Shown here one piece after another: positions 55,836 through 64,000 of a stretch of DNA of 64,000 nt (its first letter is position 1; every line of letters begins with the position of its first letter). The notes below the pieces were generated by a model, which was not told the origin of the DNA, made no database searches, and saw only the letters and a program-made list of their open reading frames with translations. The stretch covers positions 622,001-686,000 of the forward strand of contig JAJEKV010000225.1 in assembly GCA_021234155.1 (NCBI GenBank). Direction: 5' to 3'. Position numbers and translations under genes: made by a program. The DNA is from Isoetes taiwanensis. Taxonomy: Eukaryota; Streptophyta; Lycopodiopsida; Isoetales; Isoetaceae.

Positions 55836-56900
55836 AAAATATTATAAAAATTTGTTAAGTGTAAGTTGATTAGAATTGAACACAAGAAAGTTGAATTGCA
55901 TAAACATTAAAAATAGTTTCAGTCATGGCAAAGATAAGAAATGGACGGGTTTTCATGTACAAATGGTTGATATATTTATATTGTGGACATAAATACAACA
56001 CACCGAAAAATGAGCATGGCTCATAATTCATGACCAAGCTTCAAAATGTCGTTAGGAGCCCTGATATCTTATGACTATTGCATCATGTCGTCCAGCCCAC
56101 CGAAAGAGGTCAAGAGATATCCTCTAAAGCAAAGAGTCCATGCGGTTTCTATAGCACGCGCCATCGGCAAACCTTTCCATCCTACATGGCCTCGCATCTT
56201 CCAGACACGTGCCTTCCCCAAGGGTTGTGCAACAAGTGATTTGTTGCCAATATTCCTTTCATGGTTGCTCGTTCCTCATAATTTTCAATTTGCTCAACAT
56301 TTTCCCAAAGTTCAGAATGAACAAAGAAGATAGAGGCGATAATCGGTCCCCAACCCTATGTACTTGCGGCTTGTGTTGGTTTGTATTACCTCTACGGGTG
56401 CACCAGAACTCTATCTCTTAGTTTCTTAATAGTCTTTTTGTGTTTCAGTCCATTCATCTACAAAGCAAATGAAGATCACTTAATTATGTATACACACTCA
56501 TAATTGTACCAATAAGAAAGACAAGAAAAACAGAGTACTCAAGTGCAATGAACAAAAACTTTGATACATATATTCATAACATTTGAATTTGTACATCAGT
56601 CAAAAGTCTGTACCAACAATGGGCGGTCGAGAGGCCAATAACATGATGGCGTTTCTCCATTCCTTGCTCCGTATATTGACTAAATTTAGGCAAATGAGAG
56701 CACCCAAGTTGCTGCCATAGTTTGCCAAAGCAAAATCTGTTCCACCGCCTTCGATATGCCATCCGTTGCATTAGTCATTGGATGCTTTTTCACATAAACT
56801 ATACCATCTTCGCCATTTTGAATCCATTAAGCCATGGAATGAGCTCCATGACAAGCAATCTGTCACCGGCTAATATCTCGTGTCCAAGAGAAAGGACATA
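55836..56900. other. No gene supported
   Basis: Short frames only. It could contain 3' exons or untranslated sequence of the minus-strand gene at 56919-57377. Confidence 0.3.
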
Positions 56901-56918
56901 TGTAGCTTCCTACGTGAT

Positions 56919-57377
56919 TCAAAGTGGATTTGTATCTTCGTCGCCGTCGTAACTGTATGTCCATAGTACCGGGTACTCTTTCCATACCACGGCTAATGGT
57001 TTCACAAACAACCCCTTTTGAGGTTCAGTAGGGTGTTTGTGTGGCAGAGTCAAACACTGCTCCTGGCTGTAAACAAACTTCAGCTTTATGGAAAAAGCAT
57101 CACAAATATGTTCCACAATTGGGTGAAGATTTTTAGAAGTGAGTGAAGACCAGATGGCAACATTAAACCCTTCTCTTACAAATGCTAACAAAGTTGATAC
57201 TAACCCCGCCCGCAAAAAAAAAAATCTGTTTCCTATATTAAATTGAAGCTCATCTTTCTGGATCTGTTGGTATCTTGAGTTAATATTTTCATTCTTGTGC
57301 ACACTCTTGCCCAACACAGAATTTAAGTCAAAGATAATGAGCTTTCTCCCTGAATTAGATGATTCACCTGTCAGCAA
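56919..57377 (-). pseudogene. FCP1/NIF-like HAD phosphatase domain
   Basis: Reads KLIIFDLNSVLGKSVHKN, FLRAGLVSTLLAFVREGFNV, AIWSSLTSKNLHPIVEHICD, FVYSQEQCLTLPHKHP and GLFVKPLAVVWKEYPVLW. This follows the FCP1/SCP homology domain: hhhDLDxTL motif, R-P-x-x-x-x-FL, hhWTS/SS, the Cys/Asp segment, and K-x-L-x-x-hW. The nucleophile motif is DLNSVL instead of DxDxT/V, so the second Asp is Asn and catalysis is doubtful. The frame ends before the last motif. It sits in an element with ATGTACAT clusters; related phosphatase domains occur as accessory genes of plant transposons (my recollection, not checked). Confidence 0.65.
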
Positions 57378-58080
57378 GAAAACACTTGAGACTCACAATT
57401 TATAATTACATTTCAGATCACACAATTGAGAAAACACATTGATAATTACACGATTGTTATTTGCACGGTGTAAGTGAGACAAATAAATTAATTTTTCATT
57501 ACTTATTGAGTACAAAGAAGCTCTGAGCATGGCTCATACAAAAACTGTAATTTACAAACAAGTCAAAGGGACTATCTACCCCTGTGTAGGAACAATCGCT
57601 TGTATATTCATCTCGCCTTCTACAATTAATGCCTCCATTAGATGATCCCTCCGTGACTTGGCATAGGCATCGCTGAACCAACCGGGTGTCATCTACATGG
57701 TGCACAAGTATTAGAGGACTATACCAACAAATAACTAATAGGAAAATAACATGTTCTACTTACAAAAATGGAGCTTGGTCATTGCATCAACCACCAGCAT
57801 CTATGAATTTGTGCATGTAAGCCACAATGTACATGCAAGGGTTCTTTGGTACTAGTTTTCTCGCATTTTAGGACGTAACACAAGAGCATCAAAGTTCTTC
57901 CTACCATGGTTTAAATTTGTTGGATCCGAAAGCATCATGTTATTGATCACAAGCTTATGAAACCCGCAAAATTGCAATGTGAGAATAAATCAAGCATAAG
58001 AAATTGCAATATGAGAATAATCAAATCATAAAAACAAAAGCAAACTCATACTTACTTCTAGACCACTTTAGCATCGGGTA
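57378..58080. other. No gene supported; possible introns of the minus-strand gene
   Basis: Between the FCP1-like and possible Ulp1-like pieces. Short frames without recognisable domains. Confidence 0.3.
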
Positions 58081-58089
58081 CATAGCCTT

Positions 58090-58610
58090 TGACAGAGAGA
58101 GGATCTCAGATACTTGGGCTAGCTATAGATGGAAAAGAGCTTTTCACTGGACCAGCAAGCACAAGTATTGCCAATGCCACATTTGGGCCTTGCAGAATTG
58201 GAACAAATATGTATTGGCATCTTGCAATCAAAATGCCATCCAGCCCTTCCTTTATGTTAGTGTTACGTGCATCCCCCCTCTCCCTCTCGTTCTTGAGGGA
58301 ATTCACAAAAATTCGGAAGGTGTCCGGTCGAACCGTAAAAAACTTGTGTTTTCAATCAGATGGAAGACCGCTACAAAGGTACCTGCACACAAATCCAGAA
58401 TACATATTAATACATAAGATGAGTGACTTAGGGAATGAAATAACATAAATATGTTGAAATGCTAGCCTACCTCCCATAGACATCTACCATCTTAGAGGTC
58501 AAGTCCAGCTTCAGTAACTCGTCAACATCACTTTGAAAGATAGAGGGTGCAGGCTTAGGAGGACAGTCCCTATAAGGAGTGAATGGAACCAACCTTTTCA
58601 GTTGGTTCAC
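58090..58610 (-). pseudogene. Possible Ulp1-like (C48) protease fragment
   Basis: Minus strand: LKRLVPFTPYRDCPPKPAPS (58600-58480), then FFTVRPDTFRIFVNSLKNER and ARCQYIFVPILQGPN-VALAILVL followed after a stop by DPLSVKGYVP. The IFVPI...(H)W-x-L-x-hhhL ... DSL layout suggests a Ulp1/SENP cysteine protease, common in plant DNA transposons. The catalytic His-Trp is not preserved in this frame, though an adjacent frame reads MWHWQYL. Weak call; the Cys region was not found. Confidence 0.33.
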
Positions 58611-58860
58611 TAAACTGTACAAGGAAACAACAGCATTAGCAAAATAATATATCTATTGTAATCAATTGTATATTACTCACCTTGTAAATTCATCACCTGC
58701 TTCAGCATCTTCTGTGGACTGCTGCACCTTATTTGTTATCACATCAATATTTGCTTGTAGATCCTCTTCCTCTTTTCGGTTCGACTCGGCCGGGATCGAG
58801 GATCGGCTTCCTTCACTTTGTAATGTCGTGTCCTATGTACAAAAAAAATGTGGTTAATTA

Positions 58861-61577
58861 TCTTATATTATAATGTTGTGTAATGGACCACGCCCTAATT
58901 TGGGCGGCTCAGATTAATCGATGCCACGTGGCATCATCTTGCACCTGTCTCCTAACCTCATCTTTCTTTTAGGGTTTTTCATTACCGATGGTCAAAAAAA
59001 GCTCCAAAGATCAAACCCGATTCTGCTCCTCTTCTTCTTCTTCTTCTCCATCATTGCACAATAGCGGCATGCAAAGTTTATGGCGACCGCTTGCCTATCT
59101 TTGATCAAAAACTCTTTGGGTTAAGGAGCGACCAGTTCGTTAGGCGATGCAGGGGATGGCGGTGCGGTGTATGGCGATGCCCGATACCGCGTGATATGTC
59201 CTTAGGGTAGAGATGATGCGGCTCTTCTTGGGCTACCGAGCTTGCTTTAATTTCTATTCCAAATTATAGGGCCATTCCAGCAACCTCAATCTTAAGCACG
59301 GTTGTGGTAAAGCTCCACGAAATGATGACAGCAGAATGGCAGCAAGTGGGAATGCCAACTCTGGCAAGCCTCAACCTTGAATCAAGACCAAATCGACCTT
59401 CTTAGGATAGTAGGTTCTGGTGCATATCTCTGCCTAGAGTGGTCCAAAGGGAAGGGCAATGCTGGTTATGGGATTTTCAATTCTGACACTAGCTTCCAGC
59501 AACACCATTAAACATTTTCTAAGGTATGGTTCTAGATTAGTTTTAATCTCTGTAGCTAATGCAAGATATCATTTTCAACCCACACGGCACAGGCAAACAT
59601 AATACATCAGACTGGATTGTGCTTAGGTAGAGGTAAAACGAAGTTCAAGCTTCCATTTTACAAAGAGCCGTATTCTTATTAAACTTTTCGAACCGCGGAA
59701 GGTTAGCAACATATGCCTTATTTTGTTTTGTGTACTTGCATTGTCTATTCTCCTCCAAGTTCTGCTGTTTCCTATATAGGGAACGATTGTTGTGAGGCAT
59801 TACAATGTTTATTGTAACATTATAATATAAGATAGCAAACCAGGCAATTGGTGATGCATTGAGTGAAACTTTGATGGTAGAGGACATCCTTGCACATCTA
59901 GACATGACTGGTCCTCCATATATATTGTTCTCGTGATTTTTCTTTTCGTTGGGAGTTAAACACGTGTTAGCGCACGGCTTTTAGGGGGACTCGGATGTAG
60001 CATAGTTGTATTTCGGAGAAAATTGCGAGACATGAAGCGGTTTGCTAGATAAAGAACAAAATACATAGGCTTAGTTAAAACCGATCTTCTATTGTCCTTG
60101 CTTTTACCGATATTCCTTATTTTATTATGATGTGCGAGATGGTGTGAATGGTGGATAATTTTACGTGGTTACGCTTCACAGCCTATGTGATTTTCATTCC
60201 AAAAGAAGATTGCCAGTTATTAATACCAGGTCATTTCAACATGAAGGTTTAGATCATGTTCTCTCGCACTCACATAATACAAAAACACACATGCTATTCG
60301 CAGATTCTTCGTTCATCGGCATCAAGCAAGTGTTAACAGCAGCTTAGGGCAAAGCAAATGTAGCAAAGTTGTTCCATATGTCTTTTCAAATTCAGAGCTC
60401 ATGGCCTTAGAGCAAAGCACCATCACCATTGTAGCAACTATGGATTTTGCTGCATTCTCACATGCCTGAATTTAGGTCCCTCATTCGTCTACTTTCCTGT
60501 TCTTTTACTTTCTGAAGGCGGTGGTTTAGAAGCTAACGTGTTTTAGCTTTTGTTTTGAACATCCAGCACTTGCTTGCATTAGAACGATGGATCCACCAAA
60601 GCTTTTGCCTCAGCTAGCTAACTTTTATTTATAAACCTTTGTGCATGCCTTTCTATCCTTTTCCCTTATTTTCTGTTTTGGGTTCATCGCATCTTCTTTG
60701 ATACTTGGTTTTGAGTCTTGTGCCCATGTTTCAAATATGCACACTTAAATAATGTTGTTTTTTGTAGATGTATATGGCCAGGGTTGCAGATTCAATCAGT
60801 CAGTTTTATGAAAGCTCTCTTAGAGCGTTGTGTAAAAATATTGCAACAATTACATAGGCTTTTGCCATAAAGAACAGAAAGATTCTTTGCAAGAACAAAA
60901 GCTGTAAAAGCCCCTGGTATTTCATTACTTTCTGTGTCCATGGAAATGAGCTTAAATGAGCTTTTTATGTGTACAACTGTCAACATGATTCTAATGGAAA
61001 GCTCTTTTGTCTAACATAATAAAAAGTGGGTTAGTTCTAGGTCTAGCTCAAGGGTACTTTTCTATTATTTGGAGCACTTACATATGGTTTACTATCTACG
61101 TGCTATAATAACATGTTCATAATTTCATATGTCTAAACATTGCATGTCAATGTTGATTAACAATGTTGTGAATGATATTCAATCAAATTAACTCTATCTC
61201 TGATCACACTTAAAGACAACGACATATTTTCATTGTTAGATTTTATGTTATTTTCAGCATTATGAAATGGCAAAGAAGAATGAAGCAATTATTGTTTCAT
61301 CATTCTCAAATAATACAGAAGAATGAAACAATCATGTGGAAACAAAACATGTCCATCGTCTTCACATATAGTTATCTGAAATTTGTTTGTATTATACATG
61401 ACACAATGGTTAAACAAAAAACATGATATTGCCCAACCTATACCCACCAACATTTGGCAGCATAACTTTTATATCGTTCTTAACATGTAAAATATCAAAC
61501 ACACGCATCCCACATGTCTACAAGTTTCATTGACAGGTTTCAAACGTTTGCCCAGCAACGCTGGGCACTATTACTAG
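58861..61577 (+). mobile_element. Helitron H5
   Basis: Starts TCTTATATTATAATGTTG after A (58860), with GGACCACGCCCTAATTT as in H4. It ends with hairpin GCCCAGC-AAC-GCTGGGC (61550-61566), ACTATTA and CTAG (61574-61577), then T. It is 2717 bp. No Rep/helicase. The cargo has exon-like but unidentified pieces (60165-60347 DFHSKRRLPVINTRSFQHEG; about 60770 MYMARVADSISQFYESSL). It interrupts the minus-strand accessory gene region of the surrounding element. Confidence 0.88.
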
Positions 61578-62258
61578 TCATAAATCTGAGATGTTTAACA
61601 AAATTAGTTCATCTTGAACATACCTCTTTCTTGGTGGTGGTGGCACTTTTTTACCTGGAGATTTTCTTTTCAGAGGACATTTTTTTGTTGCTGGAGATTT
61701 TGCCTGTTTTTTTCCTCTTGGAGTGCCATCACCAGCATTCTTTTGCCTCCTCTTTGGAGTGGAATCAACTACCAACTCAACTTCCTCTTCCCTGGTATCT
61801 CTTGGGATAAAATCTGGATCTGTGTCCTTTGTAGCTTCTTCTGTAACAGATCCAGGCGCACCCGCAGATGATCTTTGACGTAGTTTGAATCTTTCTTAGG
61901 AGCTTCTCAATTACTAATTTAGCACTTGGTGATGAAAGAGTTTTACATGTTGCCATCATTGAAGGCTCGCACCGCGAATCGCTGCTTTAGCTTTCTCAAG
62001 TGCCATCCTCTCAATTTCCTCAACTTCACTTTGCCATGTTTGAGGAGGCACATTGTGGATGGTTCTATTATGGGCAATCGTAAATGTCATTGGTGATCTG
62101 GAGCTGGAAGGTTGAGGGTCTACAGATTCGGGCTGCTTATTATGCTCAGTAAAATCTGTAAAGAGAGTCGACGCAGATGGTTCAAGAACATCAGCCATTA
62201 AAGCCGCTCGGGATAGGAACAACCTCATCCGCAAACAAACAAATGATCTAAATTTCAA
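61578..62258 (-). pseudogene. Basic/low-complexity accessory protein of the surrounding element
   Basis: Frames on the minus strand: 62258-61956 (LMADVLEPSASTLFTDFTEH, WQSEVEEIERMALEKAKAAI) and 61775-61578 (KKQAKSPATKKCPLKRKSPG, Lys/Pro-rich). They read as an N-terminal exon and a basic linker. They lie on the far side of Helitron H5 from the Ulp1-like and FCP1-like pieces and on the same strand, so may be the start of that gene. No domain recognised. Confidence 0.4.
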
Positions 62259-62289
62259 TAGACATAAAAGAACATGAAAACAGAACTAA

Positions 62290-62730
62290 TGAGAAATATC
62301 CGGGTACATTCTCGCCAAGCATGTACATTTCATGTACATAAAATGTACCAAAATGCGTAACTACATTTAACTATAGCCAAATGTACATGTACATGTTCCT
62401 CAATGTACATAGAGGTACCTCAATGCACCCGGATGTACCCGGATGTACCTGTGTATCCGGTTAGGGAATGTAGATCTATGCCAAAAAAAGCACATATATG
62501 TAAAAAATGCACATACTTATGAATCCATCTCTGGATGCACTCTAAAGATAAATGCATGTACATCTATTTGCAGATGTAGACTCCATTAGAGACATGTACA
62601 AACCGATACAATCAAGCGGTCCAAGCTCAAAAATAAAAGCATCAATAAACAAGCAAATATATGCCTATGTACCTCGCTACATGGATGTACACTAAAAAGT
62701 TATACATGTACGAGGAATAGCAATGCAATC
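62290..62730. repeat. ATGTACAT cluster, longest
   Basis: More than a dozen TGTACA-type motifs (CATGTACATTTCATGTACAT, ATGTACATGTACATG, GGATGTACCCGGATGTACC). With 55765-55835 it brackets the FCP1-like gene region. Confidence 0.75.
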
Positions 62731-62999
62731 GAAAAGCCATACATGTAGAACTATGCGATTACAATAACAAATATGAATTAAGAGAAATATAAGTTTAAAT
62801 TGGTTGAGAGCAATGCATACCTTTCACAAAGACCCGGGGAAACCAAGCTGAATTCGAATGCCCTCATTCCGGATGCAACCTTTTATGCAATTCCGTCTTT
62901 CATGGACGGATAACACAAGCGTAAGAGGCAATAAGCATCTGCATGGAGCTAGCAGCAACAAACCAGTTTTGCCAAAGCCTTGACCACAACAGGTACATG

Positions 63000-63720
63000 A
63001 ACTGAATGTGATGAATCAAGCTATAGAAGTAGCTCCTCTGAGGGTAGGGCCTCGGGTGAGAACAATAGGTCCCGCTCTCCCCATGAAATCCAAAATCATG
63101 GAATGCCTTTGCTGAACCAATTCAATGCAATTAAGTTTTTCCTTTGCTTGTTCAATTGAGATTTCATGCCTTTCAATTTCTTTAGTTGCTTCCCCGCAAA
63201 CCAATTTCTAGCTTAGAAGAGTCTTTGCTCTTTATCATGTCTACTCATAACCAAGTCTTCCAACTTGTACTTCAACACTCCAAGATAACTTGATTTCAAA
63301 GGGATCCCGGGACAATTTGTCAAATTCTGTTTTGTCTCATCTATTTTTTCGGCAGATCTGCTGCCAGATCTTTGGATAGCATATCCTTTCTACCCTCAAT
63401 CCGGCTGATGACCTTCAATGCATCCCTCCTTTTTCTTCCAAAGGTTTCTACTTCATTCAATAGGTTAGTTTTCTCCTCCAACCCATGCTTAAGTAAATCG
63501 CTTTATTGTGTCAACATCTTATCTAGAATAAACGAAGGCTCTAATATTCTCTTTGCAATAACGATGTCCTATTTGATAGTTGAGGATTTTGTTGTAGGGT
63601 CCTCTGAACGCCCTGAAATGAGGGTTTTGGCAAGATCTTTGGCGGTCCTAGCCACGCCCATCCAATCAACAAGCCGTCCCTTCAAGTGAAGAGCAAATGC
63701 TCGCAAAATAGGTAGAAATA
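63000..63720 (-). pseudogene. Coiled-coil protein remnant
   Basis: A continuous minus-strand frame from about 63710 reads ILRAFALHLKGRLVDWMGVA, KDLAKTLISGRSEDPTTKSS, stop, DIVIAKRILEPSFILDKMLT, stop, LLKHGLEEKTNLLNEVETFG, RRDALKVISRIEGRKDMLSK, stop. Farther on (63204-63016) a second frame reads IERHEISIEQAKEKLNCIEL. Heptad-like charged helices suggest a coiled coil; three in-frame stops show decay. Family unknown; it continues toward the window edge. Confidence 0.4.
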
Positions 63721-64000
63721 TAATGGTTTGTAACTTTGTTTCTTGCCATAAACCAATTCATAATATTTAAAAAATCATCTTTCCATGCGTTCTGGATTCT
63801 CCCTTCCTTGAATCCTCATCTGTTTTTTGGAGCTTCACCCCATACCTCGTTCATAACCATCTTTAGGTTGGGTATGTGGGCCTCTGCATGTTTATCACGG
63901 AGGTCTTTGGCTTGGATCACATCAGAACCCAAATGTAAACTCCTTGGAGGTAAAATTCCACTGCCGGAAGCACTGGCTTCTTGCTTGGGCTGTGGTGATG
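63721..64000. other. Window edge, no separate gene supported
   Basis: Probably upstream part of the coiled-coil remnant on the minus strand; no clear frame chosen. Confidence 0.3.

Noticed and set aside
1-64000. tRNA, rRNA or other structured RNA genes
   Set aside because: None recognised by eye; a covariance-model scan would be needed to exclude tRNA relics.

Overview
This is repeat-dominated nuclear DNA of a streptophyte plant, probably a land plant with a large genome. The evidence is two broken plant cell-wall genes that still read clearly as XTH (xyloglucan endotransglucosylase/hydrolase) and COBRA-like, plant-type Copia and Ty3/Gypsy retroelements, plant-type Helitrons, and AAACCCTA telo-box motifs. 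Species cannot be named from sequence alone. I see no intact host gene and no rRNA, tRNA or CRISPR array. Nearly every coding trace is a decayed or nested mobile element.

Layout. 1-841: 3' part of a Helitron carrying a purine-only strand tract. 1.08-3.76 kb: tandem ~600-660 bp units, each with a telo-box hairpin and a short ORF. 5.5-7.0 kb: remnant of a DNA transposon with ATGTACAT clusters on both sides. 7.7-10.4 kb: MITEs and a 319 bp tandem duplication. 11.0-14.2 kb: Copia copy A, split by a Helitron. 15.6-16.3 kb: 5' end of another Copia, split by a small element. 16.4-18.6 kb: two LINE 3' halves head to head. 19.6-20.2 kb: COBRA-like gene fragment. 20.35-20.9 kb: MITE. 20.9-26.7 kb: a minus-strand module with a Gypsy-type gag, two unrecognised ORFs and a histone H3-like ORF bracketed by a repeat family. 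28.4-32.8 kb: second gag and Copia copy B, the latter split by a sibling of the 20.35 kb MITE. 34.8-35.8 kb: third LINE. 36.4-38.9 kb: Helitron carrying an XTH pseudogene. 39.5-45.2 kb: transposase-like fragments and tandem TATA-box units. 45.8-48.7 kb: minus-strand Helitron. 51.2-55.6 kb: two transposase-like genes head to head. 55.7-62.7 kb: element with ATGTACAT clusters, an FCP1-like phosphatase domain and a possible Ulp1-like domain, into which another Helitron has inserted.

The most unusual item is the minus-strand ORF at 26173-25093. It begins with the exact first nine residues of histone H3 (MARTKQTAR) but has methionine where H3 has lysine 9. A long acidic/basic insert follows, and it ends in an ungapped match to the H3 histone fold that stops before helix 3. 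This copy has stops and frameshifts. An H3 tail with K9M next to retroelement ORFs suggests a mobile-element histone mimic that could interfere with H3K9 methylation; that is a hypothesis.

The second strong theme is one Helitron family with five members here. They share the start TC(T/C)TATATTATAATG and a 3' hairpin GCCCAGC-AAC-GCTGGGC followed by ACCATTACTAG. One insertion is proven by a paralogous empty site in the same window, and that copy carries multiple XTH exons.
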